In this document: piece after piece, positions 27,747 through 36,702 of the stretch
How the letters are laid out: each line of letters starts with the position of its first letter
Position numbering within the stretch: position 1 is the stretch's first letter
Source: [Clostridium] polysaccharolyticum
Lineage (GTDB): Bacteria > Bacillota > Clostridia > Lachnospirales > Lachnospiraceae
Assembly: GCF_900111595.1 (NCBI RefSeq)
Contig: NZ_FOHN01000003.1
Span: 1 to 64,000, forward strand
Length of the DNA: 64,000 nt
Direction of reading: 5' to 3'
Translations under genes and position numbers: made by a program
Notes under the pieces: generated by a model
What the model was told of the DNA's origin: nothing
The model's input: the letters and a program-made list of their open reading frames with translations, nothing else
Databases searched by the model: none

Positions 27747-28085
27747 TTACAAAGCTTTTTCTCCACGTTCACCAGTACGGATACGTACGGCATCTTCTAC
27801 GTCGTAGATAAAAATTTTACCATCTCCATAGCTGCCGGTATTGATTTCTGCAACAACTCTTGTGACAATTTTTTCTGCCACATCATTCTCTACAACCGAT
27901 TCTACTTTAACTTTTGGAAGTAAATTAACATTATATTCAGCACCACGGTAAACCTGTTTATAACCTTTCTGGTTTCCATATCCCATAATGTTTGTTATCA
28001 TAATGCCATTTGCATCACTTTCATCCAGAATGGACTTTAAATCTTCTAACTTTTCTGGTTTAATTATAATTTCAAGTTTTTTCAT
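27747..28085 (-). CDS. glnK: Nitrogen regulatory PII protein (GlnK type)
   Basis: A 112-residue PII signal protein that senses ATP/ADP and 2-oxoglutarate and plugs the ammonium channel. Seen: KKLEIIIKPEKLEDLK, the T-loop with Tyr in YRGAEYNVNLLPKVK (the uridylylatable position), and the ATP-binding TGSYGDGKIFIYDVEDAVRIRTGERG. A GGAGG site precedes the ATG. Its place upstream of amtB supports a GlnK role. Confidence 0.95.
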   Translation of the reverse strand: MKKLEIIIKPEKLEDLKSILDESDANGIMITNIMGYGNQKGYKQVYRGAEYNVNLLPKVKVESVVENDVAEKIVTRVVAEINTGSYGDGKIFIYDVEDAVRIRTGERGEKAL

Positions 28086-28126
28086 ATGAAATACCTCCTT
28101 TTGCTGGATTTACCACTTAATTAATA

Positions 28127-28140
28127 TTAATCTAGATTAA
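28127..28140. promoter_or_regulatory. 14-bp palindrome upstream of glnK
   Basis: TTAATCTAGATTAA is a perfect palindrome about 45 bases upstream of the glnK start, adjacent to the T tract of the uraA terminator. It could be an operator; it does not match the GlnR site (TGTNA-N7-TNACA). Confidence 0.25.
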
Positions 28141-28175
28141 AAAAAACAGGCGCTTCTTATCACTAAGAAACGCCT
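28139..28175 (-). terminator. Terminator after uraA
   Basis: Minus strand: AGGCGTTTCTTA / TAAGAAGCGCCT (28164-28175, 28148-28159) with a 4-base loop, followed by a run of seven or more T. Confidence 0.85.
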
Positions 28176-28229
28176 TTGTTGTATTTTATTATACGACGGA
28201 ATTGGAGAATGTCAATACTAAATTTAAAA

Positions 28230-29549
28230 TTATTTGTTTTCCGAAGGTATGCCGAATTCATAATCATTACCTGGAAGTATGATGTTTAGCAGAATTCCAG
28301 CAATTGAGGCAATGGCTAAGCCAGATAAAGAAATTTTGGTATCAAAAGCCGTGAAAGTAATACCGCCTATGGTGTTAAAGCCTAAAGCACTGACTAAAAT
28401 AACAGCAGAAATAACAAGGTTTCGAGTGTTAGTAAAGTCAACATGGTTCTCTATCAGATTGCGGATACCAATGGCAGAAATCATTCCATACAGGATAAAA
28501 GAAATACCACCAATAATGCTAAGTGGAATAGAACCGATAAATGCTCCAACCACTGGGAAGAATGATAAAAAGATAGCAAAGCATGCTGCAATGCGCATAA
28601 CAAGAGGATCGTATACTTTTGTTAATGCAAGAACTCCTGTGTTTTCACCGTAAGTTGTATTTGCAGGACCACCAAAAAGTGCAGACAGACTTGTTGCCAA
28701 GCCATCTCCAAGAAGCGTCTTATGAAGTCCTGGACTGGAGATATAGTTTTCTCCCGTAGTAGCACTGATAGCAGAAATGTCTCCAATGTGTTCCATCATA
28801 GTAGCTAAAGCAATTGGTACAATGGTGACAATTGCACTAAAATCAAATTTTGCTAGCCCATAATCAGGGTATGGAATGGCAAGGAGTTTCGCAGAGTGAA
28901 TAGAAGAAAAGCTAATTACATCCAGTCCACCCAGTTTCATAAAACATGCAGCAATGTAGGAAACAACAATACCTAAAATAATCGGAATTATTTTTATCAT
29001 TCCTTTCCCAAAGATATTGCATATAATTACAGTAGCTAAGGCAATAAAAGCAAGAACCCAGTTTTGGGAACAGTTGTTTATGGCATTAGGGGCAAGAATA
29101 AGTCCAATGGAAATAATAATAGGTCCAGTAACTACTGGTGGGAAAATCCTCATTATTTTTTTTACACCAAACAATTTTATAAATGCACTTAATAATACAT
29201 ATACAAAACCAGCAGCCAAGACACCGCCACAAGCATATGGAAGCATTTCGTTATTAGGCAGGCCGCCTTCTAATTTAGGGGCAACAGCAGTGTATCCACC
29301 TATAAAGGCAAAAGAAGAGCCAAGGAATGCAGGTACTTTTCTTTTAGTTAAAAAATGGAAAAGAAGAGTTCCTAAACCTGCCATAAATAAAGTGGTGGTA
29401 ACACTTAAACCTGTAATCATTGGCACCATTACGGTAGCTCCAAACATGGCAAATGCATGCTGTAAACCTAAAACCAGTGCTTTAGGCCAGCCTAGCTGTA
29501 AGACATCATAAATTTCATTTGAAGTATCTCTTTTTTTTGTGTGTTTCAT
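28230..29549 (-). CDS. uraA: Uracil permease (NCS2 family)
   Basis: A 439-residue polytopic nucleobase:proton symporter of the NAT/NCS2 family. Seen: QLGWPKALVLGLQHAFAMFG with the conserved QH, the PPVVTGPIIISIGL segment, and the signature region with EHIGDISAISA and the FGGPANTTYGENTGVLA substrate loop. These are typical of UraA. I choose ATG 29549 with GGAGG. It has its own promoter and terminator. No pyrimidine genes are nearby, and no PyrR leader was found in the short upstream region. Confidence 0.92.
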   Translation of the reverse strand: MKHTKKRDTSNEIYDVLQLGWPKALVLGLQHAFAMFGATVMVPMITGLSVTTTLFMAGLGTLLFHFLTKRKVPAFLGSSFAFIGGYTAVAPKLEGGLPNNEMLPYACGGVLAAGFVYVLLSAFIKLFGVKKIMRIFPPVVTGPIIISIGLILAPNAINNCSQNWVLAFIALATVIICNIFGKGMIKIIPIILGIVVSYIAACFMKLGGLDVISFSSIHSAKLLAIPYPDYGLAKFDFSAIVTIVPIALATMMEHIGDISAISATTGENYISSPGLHKTLLGDGLATSLSALFGGPANTTYGENTGVLALTKVYDPLVMRIAACFAIFLSFFPVVGAFIGSIPLSIIGGISFILYGMISAIGIRNLIENHVDFTNTRNLVISAVILVSALGFNTIGGITFTAFDTKISLSGLAIASIAGILLNIILPGNDYEFGIPSENK

Positions 29550-29604
29550 AATAACCTCCATTCTAGTAGAAAGATAATTCGTTCATGTAAAATGTTTCAA
29601 ATTA

Positions 29605-29633
29605 AAAATAAAGGAAAGCGAAATATTTGTCAA
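29605..29633 (-). promoter_or_regulatory. Promoter of uraA
   Basis: Minus strand: TTGACA (29633-29628), 17 bases, TATTTT (29610-29605). Confidence 0.55.
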
Positions 29634-29682
29634 ACTATTTTTGTATAAGTTCCATTAGAGAATTGTAGTTTTATAGCAAAAG

Positions 29683-29711
29683 TTGACAAAAAGGTAAAAA
29701 AGTGGTATAAA
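29683..29711 (+). promoter_or_regulatory. Promoter of the small secreted protein gene
   Basis: A perfect TTGACA (29683-29688), a 17-base spacer and TATAAA (29706-29711), 50 bases before the GTG start. Strong by consensus. Confidence 0.8.
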
Positions 29712-29761
29712 AGCAGGGAATTATTAGTTAGGACTCTAATTAATTTAAGGAGGATAAAGAA

Positions 29762-30121
29762 GTGAAAAATAAGTTAAAGTTAGGTGTAATGATACTTGCT
29801 GCTGGAATAGTAGCGTCAATAACCGTTTCTGCAATGACTATTACACCGTACGCAAATAGAGAAACTGGAGGAGTAACATTACGAGTTGTTGCTTGGTTCA
29901 ATTCGGGTTATAAGACAACAAGTAGTGATGCCACGTATGGTGTTCAGGCCAATAAATACATAAAACAATGCTGGGTTAGAATTAAGGAAGGTAGTTACGA
30001 TCAGACTGAGTATAGCGAAGCATTTACAAGAGCAGAAGCCAAGCAGGGAAAGGCAGAATTATCTAAAACTAATAATCCATTTTCTGATGCAACATTAACA
30101 TGGGGATGGAAATATAATTAG
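29762..30121 (+). CDS. Small secreted protein, possible exported peptide
   Basis: A 119-residue protein with a signal peptide (1-24: KNKLKLGVMILAAGIVASI, cleavage probably after SVSA). The mature region of ~95 residues is rich in Thr, Tyr, Ser and aromatic residues, has a single Cys, and ends LTWGWKYN. The GTG start has AAGGAGG eight bases upstream. A terminator-like hairpin separates it from three exporter genes in the same direction, a layout seen in bacteriocin loci such as lactococcin 972. I see no clear sequence match to lactococcin 972. Function unknown; an exported effector or bacteriocin-like protein is inference. Confidence 0.75.
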   Translation: MKNKLKLGVMILAAGIVASITVSAMTITPYANRETGGVTLRVVAWFNSGYKTTSSDATYGVQANKYIKQCWVRIKEGSYDQTEYSEAFTRAEAKQGKAELSKTNNPFSDATLTWGWKYN

Positions 30122-30130
30122 TATTTTTGA

Positions 30131-30173
30131 TAAAATATCCAAGTATGCCAGAGGAGACTGCTTGGATATTTTA
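30131..30173 (+). terminator. Terminator/attenuator after the small secreted protein gene
   Basis: A perfect 12-bp stem AAAATATCCAAG / CTTGGATATTTT with a 17-base loop, T-rich 3' end. It would let the small protein be expressed well above the downstream exporter genes. Confidence 0.65.
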
Positions 30174-30207
30174 TATTGTGATAGGAAATCAGGAAAGGAA
30201 TTAAGAT

Positions 30208-31278
30208 ATGCGGCAATATTTTCATAGGACAGGTTTGCTGTTTGCGATATTTATTATGGTTGCAATGCTGTTTTCCCTTTGCAGTATTGCAATCGTAAAT
30301 AATCGACATATAGAAAAAATACTTCCTATTTTGTCAGAGCACTATGCTGTAATCCAAAATTCAGGAAATGAAACGATTCCGTTAAGCAAATATAGGGATG
30401 CTTTTGAGGACATGGAAAAAGGATATACGTCAGGGGTACTGTTTTCGGATGGTCATAATCGTGCCTTGTATTCAAGTGATAAAACATTAGAAAAGCTTCC
30501 AATGGCAAGTGGCAGGATCTTTGAAAAAAGCGATTATGTAACAAAAGCGGATGTCGTTCTGATTCGGGAAGATATGAAAACGTTATGTGAATCAAGAGAA
30601 GGGAAGCAATACTACCGTTATAATGGGGCAGAGTTTCGGGTTGTGGGAATATACAAAGATAGAAAACATAGTGATATTACAAGTGCAAAGTGCATTTTTA
30701 ATCTCTGGTCAAAATCTTTAGGGCAATTTACAGAGTGGAGTGCTGGTTTTTTTGATACAGGAGAAGACAGTCTGCAGGTATTGGGAAATTTAAAATCGTT
30801 TTCTAAGCTGGAACTGGAGTATTATTCCGTTCAAAGTGAAAAAGGAGATGTTTTTTCTGATGTTGTGGATAATCTGAAGTTCATGCTTATGCTCTATATA
30901 GGGGTTGCAATGCTTGTATTTTTAAATGTATTCTTGGCAACAAGCAATTGGCTCAGTGGAAAACAGAAAGAGATTGCAATCAGGAAAATGGTAGGAGCTT
31001 GCAAAAGACAGATTTACGTATGGCTTACAGGCAGTTTTCTGTCATTAGTAATTCTTTCTGTTTTTATAGGGGCTCTTCTGGTAAAATTAATTTTAGTCGT
31101 GATTAATACATGGGACATATCCCCATCTATGGTTCTTATGTTTGGAGATTCCTTAAGCTGGAGTGGGATTTTTGTGACACTGGCTATGATTTTGGGAATT
31201 GGATTGCTTATTATACTATGTACCTTAAAATGGCAGCTGGAAAAGGAAATTATTCAAGTAATTAGGAGGGAATTGTAA
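30208..31278 (+). CDS. MacB/FtsX-type ABC transporter permease (first subunit)
   Basis: A 356-residue membrane protein with the MacB-like layout. One N-terminal helix (about 9-33) is followed by a large extracytoplasmic domain (about 34-225), then three C-terminal helices (about 228-250, 273-298, 318-340). The segment KQKEIAIRKMVGACKRQIY after the second helix is the typical FtsX-domain cytoplasmic loop. It pairs with the next permease gene and an ATPase (4- and 1-base gaps or overlaps), so the transporter is probably a heterodimer of two different permeases. AAAGGA precedes the ATG. Confidence 0.82.
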   Translation: MRQYFHRTGLLFAIFIMVAMLFSLCSIAIVNNRHIEKILPILSEHYAVIQNSGNETIPLSKYRDAFEDMEKGYTSGVLFSDGHNRALYSSDKTLEKLPMASGRIFEKSDYVTKADVVLIREDMKTLCESREGKQYYRYNGAEFRVVGIYKDRKHSDITSAKCIFNLWSKSLGQFTEWSAGFFDTGEDSLQVLGNLKSFSKLELEYYSVQSEKGDVFSDVVDNLKFMLMLYIGVAMLVFLNVFLATSNWLSGKQKEIAIRKMVGACKRQIYVWLTGSFLSLVILSVFIGALLVKLILVVINTWDISPSMVLMFGDSLSWSGIFVTLAMILGIGLLIILCTLKWQLEKEIIQVIRREL

Positions 31279-31281
31279 AAG

Positions 31282-32502
31282 ATGAACAGACAAGTGCGAT
31301 TCCTTTTTGGAGATATGAAACATACGTTATTTCATTTCTGCATTAATTTCATGCAATTGACGGCAGGACTGATTCTCTGCTGTTATGTTTTGACAATATG
31401 GCACGATTTTCGTATTGTAAAGAATCAAATACGACAGGCTACGGAATATACCGAAATCTATATGCTTCGAGATGATACCTCGTATAAGAAGTTTGATACA
31501 ATCATAAATGAAAAAGTGTGTTTGAAAAAGTTAGGAGAGCTTTATGAGTATATCCAAGAGGAAATAAATAATGCAAGGAATTCTTCTGGTTTTTATTTAG
31601 CTGATTCTAGCATGAAATTCTATTATTCTGCAGACGCAAGCATTCCAAAGCATGTTGCGGAGTATGATTCCATAACTGGTACCTATCATTCCTTAAAGCT
31701 TTCCGTAACAGCAAACTTTTTTGAAATATTTCATCTTGATTTAGATGAAGTGGAAAAAGAAGATGTGGAGGCATTTGATTTTCCATATAAAGAAAAACAG
31801 GAAATTCCTGTAATTTTAGGGGCGGATTTTAGAACGGTTTACAAAAAAAATGCTATTATCCAAGATAGAGATGGATTACCATATAGAGTAATTGGTTTTT
31901 TAAAGAAAAATTCTAATTATGTTGCACCTGATGAATCACGGAAATTGTTAAGTCTGGATAAGGTTATCATTACACCACAGATAATTGACAAGACAGATTC
32001 TCTTAATATAGTAAGATATATACAGAATTTGTATATCATGTCAGATAAAAGAGAGATTGCAGATAACATAGTGGATTTTTCCAGAAGCAAAGGATTATTT
32101 GATTTATCAGTAATTAATTTTTCCTATCAGTTAGATTGCATAATATCAGATACGGAGGATGAAATCTTTATAAATTCCGTATTTATGTTTATTATTTTAC
32201 TATTTACGTGTGTTGGAATCATAGGAAATCTTCTTCAGTTTATCACAAATAATAAAAAAGAATTTGCGATAAATCTTCTTTGTGGAGCAAATCGGACAGA
32301 TATTATTTTTCGTATACTATTACAGATTCTGGTAATGATGGTGCTGGGAATTCTGACGGTGTTTTTCCTTTTTGGATTTACGAAAAGCTTTTGCTTGACG
32401 GTGCTTTTTGCAGCTGTGCTTACGATTGCCGTTATGGGGTATCCAGTGTATTGGGTAAAAAGACAGACGATTACTACAATGATAAGGAGGAGTTATGAAT
32501 AA
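31282..32502 (+). CDS. MacB/FtsX-type ABC transporter permease (second subunit)
   Basis: A 406-residue membrane protein, again with one N-terminal helix (about 17-38), a long external domain (about 40-295) and three C-terminal helices. The FtsX loop reads NNKKEFAINLLCGANRTDII. It differs strongly from the preceding subunit, suggesting specialised halves. The gene starts 4 nt after the first permease and its stop overlaps the ATPase start (TAATG). Confidence 0.8.
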   Translation: MNRQVRFLFGDMKHTLFHFCINFMQLTAGLILCCYVLTIWHDFRIVKNQIRQATEYTEIYMLRDDTSYKKFDTIINEKVCLKKLGELYEYIQEEINNARNSSGFYLADSSMKFYYSADASIPKHVAEYDSITGTYHSLKLSVTANFFEIFHLDLDEVEKEDVEAFDFPYKEKQEIPVILGADFRTVYKKNAIIQDRDGLPYRVIGFLKKNSNYVAPDESRKLLSLDKVIITPQIIDKTDSLNIVRYIQNLYIMSDKREIADNIVDFSRSKGLFDLSVINFSYQLDCIISDTEDEIFINSVFMFIILLFTCVGIIGNLLQFITNNKKEFAINLLCGANRTDIIFRILLQILVMMVLGILTVFFLFGFTKSFCLTVLFAAVLTIAVMGYPVYWVKRQTITTMIRRSYE

Positions 32503-33185
32503 TGTTAATTCGTTTAAGGAATATAAGTAAAGTCTACAAAGGGGCAGGATTTCAAGTAAATGCATTGTGTGATGTGAATTTAGATATTCCAGAGGGGGAA
32601 ATACTGGCGATTATGGGAACTTCTGGATCTGGCAAATCAACTTTGCTGAATATTTTAGGGTGTCTTGATATACCAACTGGAGGAAGCTATCTGTTAGATG
32701 GAAAAGAAATTTCCGATTACTCAGAAAGGGAAATGGCACATTTACGAAATGATGTGTTTGGCTTTGTTCTTCAGGATTTTGCATTAATTGAACGTTATAC
32801 AGTAGCGAAGAATGTAATGCTTCCATTATATTATGGAACTGTTCCAAGAAGAAAGCGGACAGAGAAGGTGGAGAGTATTCTGAAAAAAGTTGGATTGCTT
32901 GAAAAGAAAAACCAGATGGCATTGCATCTTTCAGGAGGACAAAGGCAGAGAGTAGCCATTGCGAGAGCCTTAGTAAATGATTCTAAAATAATCCTTTGTG
33001 ATGAGCCAACGGGTGCTTTGGACAAAAAAACAGGTAATGATATCATGGAGCTTTTTAAGCAGATGAATAAAGAGGGAAAAACAGTAATCATAGTAACGCA
33101 TGATCCAGTGATTGCAGATATGTGCCATAGGGTTGTTGATATTTCGGATGGAAAGTTAGTGGAACGAGAAGAAAATAAAAATTAA
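32502..33185 (+). CDS. MacB/LolD-type ABC transporter ATPase
   Basis: A 227-residue ATPase with all motifs intact: Walker A GTSGSGKST, Q-loop FVLQDF, signature LSGGQRQRVAIARAL, Walker B IILCDEPTGALD and H-loop VTHD. The GALD and QRQRVAIA style is that of the MacB/LolD/bacteriocin-export group. It powers the two upstream permeases. The AT-rich 17-bp inverted repeat at 33208-33249 probably closes the operon. Confidence 0.95.
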   Translation: MLIRLRNISKVYKGAGFQVNALCDVNLDIPEGEILAIMGTSGSGKSTLLNILGCLDIPTGGSYLLDGKEISDYSEREMAHLRNDVFGFVLQDFALIERYTVAKNVMLPLYYGTVPRRKRTEKVESILKKVGLLEKKNQMALHLSGGQRQRVAIARALVNDSKIILCDEPTGALDKKTGNDIMELFKQMNKEGKTVIIVTHDPVIADMCHRVVDISDGKLVEREENKN

Positions 33186-33207
33186 CGAAAAGGATTTAGT
33201 GGTAAAG

Positions 33208-33249
33208 TATATAATAAATACATTGAAAAAATAATGTATTTATTATATA
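33208..33249 (+). terminator. 17-bp AT-rich inverted repeat
   Basis: TATATAATAAATACATT / AATGTATTTATTATATA is a perfect 17-bp stem with an 8-base loop. It can end the exporter transcript, though it is almost all A-U pairs. Confidence 0.5.
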
Positions 33250-33273
33250 ATAAACCTATCTTGCATATATGGG

Positions 33274-33292
33274 TTACGAAAAAGTTTCGTAA
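33274..33292. promoter_or_regulatory. Operator-like palindrome before cellobiose phosphorylase
   Basis: TTACGAAA-AAG-TTTCGTAA is a perfect 8+8 inverted repeat with a 3-base centre, 43 bases upstream of the start. It looks like a dimeric repressor site for sugar-dependent control; which regulator family binds it is unknown. Confidence 0.5.
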
Positions 33293-33334
33293 ATTTCATA
33301 GTAAATTATTGACAAGCAGAAAAGGAGAATAAAG

Positions 33335-35773
33335 ATGAAATTTGGTTATTTTGATGACGTGAACAAAGAATACGTAATCACAACGCCTACTACACCATAT
33401 CCTTGGATAAACTATTTAGGCTCACAGGAATTTTTTTCTTTGATTTCTAATACAGCAGGAGGTTATTCTTTTTATAAGGATGCAAAATTAAGAAGAATTA
33501 CTCGTTTCCGTTACAACAACGTACCTTTAGATTTGGGTGGCGGACGTTATTATTATTTATATGATGAAGGTGATTTCTGGTCACCAGGATGGGCTCCAGC
33601 TAAAAAGGAACTTCAATCCTATGAATGCCGTCATGGTATGGGATATACAACAATTAAAGGTAAGAGAAATGACGTTTCTACAGAAGTAACTTTCTTCGTT
33701 CCTTTGAATTTTAATGGGGAAGTACATAAAGTTGTTGTCAAAAATGAAAGCGATAAAGCAAAAACATTAAAATTATTCTCATTCTTGGAATGGTGTTTGT
33801 GGAATGCAGATGATGATGATAGAAATTTCCAGAGAAACTTTTCAACAGGTGAAGTGGAAATCAAAGGTTCTGTTATTTACCATAAAACGGAATATAAAGA
33901 AAGAAGAAATCATTATGCATTCTTCTCTGTAAATGCACCTATTGCAGGATTTGATAGTGATAGAGAAAGTTTCATCGGAACATATGGCGGATTCGATGCT
34001 CCTAAAGCTGTGGTGGCAGGACAGTCTAATAACTCTGTAGCAGACGGATGGTCTCCATGTGCTTCCCATTGTTTAGAAATGGAATTACAGCCAGGTGAAA
34101 CTAAAGAATATGTATTTATTTTAGGTTATGTAGAAAACCCTGTAGAAGATAAATGGGAATCCAAAGGCGTAATTAATAAAACAAAAGCAGAAGCTATGAT
34201 TGCTCAGTTTGCTACAACTGCTGATGCTGACAAAGCTTTAGCGGAATTAAAAGCAGATTGGGACAGATTATTATCGAAATATATCTTAGAGTCTGGCGAA
34301 GAAAAACTGAACAGACAGGTTAATATCTGGAACCAGTATCAGTGCATGGTTACATTTAACTTATCCAGAAGTGCTTCTTATTTTGAATCAGGTGTAGGCC
34401 GTGGCATGGGATTCCGTGATTCCAATCAGGATATCTTAGGCTTTGTACATCAGATTCCAGACAGAGCAAGAGAAAGAATTATTGACATTGCATCTACACA
34501 GTTACAGGATGGTGGAGCTTATCATCAGTACCAGCCATTAACGAAGAGAGGGAACGATGCTATCGGTGGTAACTTTAATGATGACCCATTATGGTTAATC
34601 CTTGCTGTTGTTGCCTATGTAAAAGAAACTGGAGATTACAGCATCCTTGATGTTATGACTCCATTTGATAATGATATGAGTGTTGCTACACCATTAAAAG
34701 ACCACTTAAAGAGATCGTTTGATCATGTCATCAACAACTTAGGACCTCATGGACTTCCACTTATTGGACGTGCTGACTGGAATGACTGCTTGAACTTGAA
34801 CTGTTTCTCAACAGAACCAGGAGAATCTTTCCAGACAACAACAAGTAAAGATGGTCGAGTGGCTGAATCTGTTATGATTGCTGGTATGTTTACATACATT
34901 GGGGGATTGTATGCAAGATTAATGGAAAAAGTCGGAGATATGGATGAGGCAAAACGTGCGGACAGTGAAGTAGATAAAATGAGAGAGGTTATCATGAAGG
35001 ATGGCTGGGACGGAAAATGGTTCATCCGTGCATATGATGACTTTGGTAAAAAAGTTGGTAGTGAAGAGTGTGAAGAAGGTAAAATCTTTATCGAATCACA
35101 AGGCTTCTGTGTAATGGGTGGCTGTGGCATCGAAGATGGCAAAGCCATTGAAGCACTTGACTCTGTTGAAGAAAGATTAGGAACAAAATACGGTTTAGTT
35201 CTTAACAATCCAGCATTTACAAGATACGTTGTAGAATACGGTGAAATCTCAACATATCCAGCTGGTTATAAAGAAAATGCTGGTATCTTCTGCCATAACA
35301 ATGCTTGGATTATGTGTGCAGAAGCTTGCGTTGGACGTGGCGATAAAGCTTACGATTACTACACAAGAATTGCTCCTGCATTCTTAGAAGATATTAGTGA
35401 AATTCATAGATTAGAGCCATATGTATATCCACAGATGGCTGCTGGTAAAGATGCAAGACGTTTTGGGGAAGCGAAGAACTCCTGGCTTACAGGTACTGCT
35501 TCTTGGAATTTTGTAGCAATTTCCCAGTTCATCTTAGGTATTCAGCCAGATTTCGATGGCCTTAAGATTGATCCAGCAATTCCAAAGGCTTGGGATGGCT
35601 ATAAAGTAACAAGAGAATTCCGTGGCGATATCTTTGAAGTAGAAGTGAAGAACCCGAACCATGTATCAAAAGGTGTAAGTTCTTTAGTTGTTGATGGAAA
35701 AGAAGTTGCTGGAAATGTAATTCCTATGTTTAACGATGGCAAGAGACATACTGTTGTTGCGACTATGGGATAA
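33335..35773 (+). CDS. Cellobiose phosphorylase (GH94)
   Basis: An 812-residue cytoplasmic enzyme that splits cellobiose with phosphate to glucose 1-phosphate and glucose, saving ATP during cellulose or beta-glucan use. Seen: the N-terminal beta-sandwich opening ([37 protein letters not shown]), the (alpha/alpha)6 barrel segment [18 protein letters not shown], and the ADWND stretch at 480-484 carrying the general acid Asp. Length matches characterised cellobiose phosphorylases. Other GH94 specificities (cellodextrin, laminaribiose) are longer or diverge, but substrate is not proven. Codon use looks optimised for high expression. No sugar transporter lies alongside. Confidence 0.93.
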   Translation: MKFGYFDDVNKEYVITTPTTPYPWINYLGSQEFFSLISNTAGGYSFYKDAKLRRITRFRYNNVPLDLGGGRYYYLYDEGDFWSPGWAPAKKELQSYECRHGMGYTTIKGKRNDVSTEVTFFVPLNFNGEVHKVVVKNESDKAKTLKLFSFLEWCLWNADDDDRNFQRNFSTGEVEIKGSVIYHKTEYKERRNHYAFFSVNAPIAGFDSDRESFIGTYGGFDAPKAVVAGQSNNSVADGWSPCASHCLEMELQPGETKEYVFILGYVENPVEDKWESKGVINKTKAEAMIAQFATTADADKALAELKADWDRLLSKYILESGEEKLNRQVNIWNQYQCMVTFNLSRSASYFESGVGRGMGFRDSNQDILGFVHQIPDRARERIIDIASTQLQDGGAYHQYQPLTKRGNDAIGGNFNDDPLWLILAVVAYVKETGDYSILDVMTPFDNDMSVATPLKDHLKRSFDHVINNLGPHGLPLIGRADWNDCLNLNCFSTEPGESFQTTTSKDGRVAESVMIAGMFTYIGGLYARLMEKVGDMDEAKRADSEVDKMREVIMKDGWDGKWFIRAYDDFGKKVGSEECEEGKIFIESQGFCVMGGCGIEDGKAIEALDSVEERLGTKYGLVLNNPAFTRYVVEYGEISTYPAGYKENAGIFCHNNAWIMCAEACVGRGDKAYDYYTRIAPAFLEDISEIHRLEPYVYPQMAAGKDARRFGEAKNSWLTGTASWNFVAISQFILGIQPDFDGLKIDPAIPKAWDGYKVTREFRGDIFEVEVKNPNHVSKGVSSLVVDGKEVAGNVIPMFNDGKRHTVVATMG

Positions 35774-35830
35774 ATGTTTTATACGTGAAAAGAATAATAA
35801 AAAACCAATAATAAATAAGATTTGTAAGAT

Positions 35831-35868
35831 AAAAGAGCATGTGCTTGTTTGGGAGCACATGCTCTTTT
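35831..35868 (+). terminator. Terminator after cellobiose phosphorylase
   Basis: A perfect 15-bp stem AAAAGAGCATGTGCT / AGCACATGCTCTTTT with an 8-base loop. Confidence 0.9.
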
Positions 35869-35921
35869 GGAATATATATAATAAAATTATGCAAAAAAGA
35901 CTAACAATAATTTGGAAAATA

Positions 35922-35930
35922 TGTTATGAT
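35922..35930 (+). promoter_or_regulatory. Extended -10 promoter of the BACON-like gene
   Basis: TGTTATGAT gives a TG-N extended -10 with TATGAT (35925-35930). No good -35 is present. Confidence 0.4.
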
Positions 35931-35953
35931 AAAAGAAAAAAGGAGGAATATTT

Positions 35954-36433
35954 ATGAAAAACTATTTAAAAAAAGTTATAGGGGTTGTTATGGTTTGTGC
36001 ACTTTGTATTGGGGTGATGCCACAAACAGTAAATGCTAAAATTGATCGAAGACGAACAATGGTTATAACAGAGGACGTATTTCCACTGTTTTTAGATTCA
36101 TCAGATGGTTCAACAACAATTAGATCAGCTTCAATAACGGTTTCGTATGCACAGCAGTCTGGAGCAGTTTATGTTTCTTCTGATGAGACTTGGCATGCAG
36201 TTGCTACAGCCGGCTGGATTCGCATTACAAAATTAGGTTCTATAGTAAAATATGAATTAACTCAGAATAACGGTACAACAATGAGAACTGGTACGGTTAT
36301 TATTTATGGAGAAGGATATAGGGGTGAATTTGTTATTAACCAGGAACCAAAAGAAAATCAGAAACCAAAAGAAAATCCAACAATTTCAATAGCACCATGG
36401 GAAGACGGTGGAACTATAGAATTATACTTATAA
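35954..36433 (+). CDS. Secreted BACON-like domain protein
   Basis: A 159-residue protein with a signal peptide (1-28, ending QTVNAKI, cleavage after NA-like site). The domain of about 80 residues has the BACON pattern: a Trp in SDETWHAVATAGWIRI, a central T..NNGTTMRTGTVIIYGEG, and a closing strand EFVINQEP. A short repeated linker QEPKENQKPKENP leads to an acidic tail. BACON domains occur in gut bacterial secreted proteins and are thought to bind mucin or glycans. AAGGAGG precedes the ATG. It is monocistronic between two similar terminators. Confidence 0.7.
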   Translation: MKNYLKKVIGVVMVCALCIGVMPQTVNAKIDRRRTMVITEDVFPLFLDSSDGSTTIRSASITVSYAQQSGAVYVSSDETWHAVATAGWIRITKLGSIVKYELTQNNGTTMRTGTVIIYGEGYRGEFVINQEPKENQKPKENPTISIAPWEDGGTIELYL

Positions 36434-36475
36434 AGTCGTACAGAATTAAGTATTATTAAGTAACAGGTAGTAGAG

Positions 36476-36508
36476 GAGCATGTATTTGGGAAGATACATG
36501 CTCTTTTT
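36476..36508 (+). terminator. Terminator after the BACON-like gene
   Basis: A perfect 10-bp stem GAGCATGTAT / ATACATGCTC with an 8-base loop followed by TTTTT. It shares GAGCATGT with the terminator at 35831-35868. Confidence 0.9.
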
Positions 36509-36637
36509 GAACGTAATAATTTAGGAAGAAATTGTGCATTTTGAACTAGTAGTAGAAAAAGACTGTTAGGAAAGAGTAAAAATATATATTTAGTGTATAC
36601 GTTTTTAACAATAAAAAGGATTGCTTTATCTTACATA

Positions 36638-36666
36638 TTGTACAATTTGGAAAAATGTGATATACT
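36638..36666 (+). promoter_or_regulatory. Promoter of the azole-peptide operon
   Basis: TTGTAC (36638-36643), 17 bases, TATACT (36661-36666), about 37 bases before the asparagine synthase-like start. This seems to be the main promoter for the whole sag-like operon. Confidence 0.6.
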
Positions 36667-36702
36667 TTATTATGAATTTGTTTATATCACAAAGGAGTTA
36701 CT

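Noticed and set aside
29762-30121. Calling the small secreted protein a lactococcin 972 family bacteriocin
   Set aside because: The locus layout is similar, but size and sequence do not clearly match; left as unknown secreted protein.
32280-32498. 72-codon ORF inside the second MacB-type permease gene
   Set aside because: An alternative frame of a clearly coding region; a shadow ORF.
35736-35957. 73-codon ORF spanning the cellobiose phosphorylase terminator
   Set aside because: It runs through a perfect terminator hairpin and overlaps the phosphorylase end in another frame.
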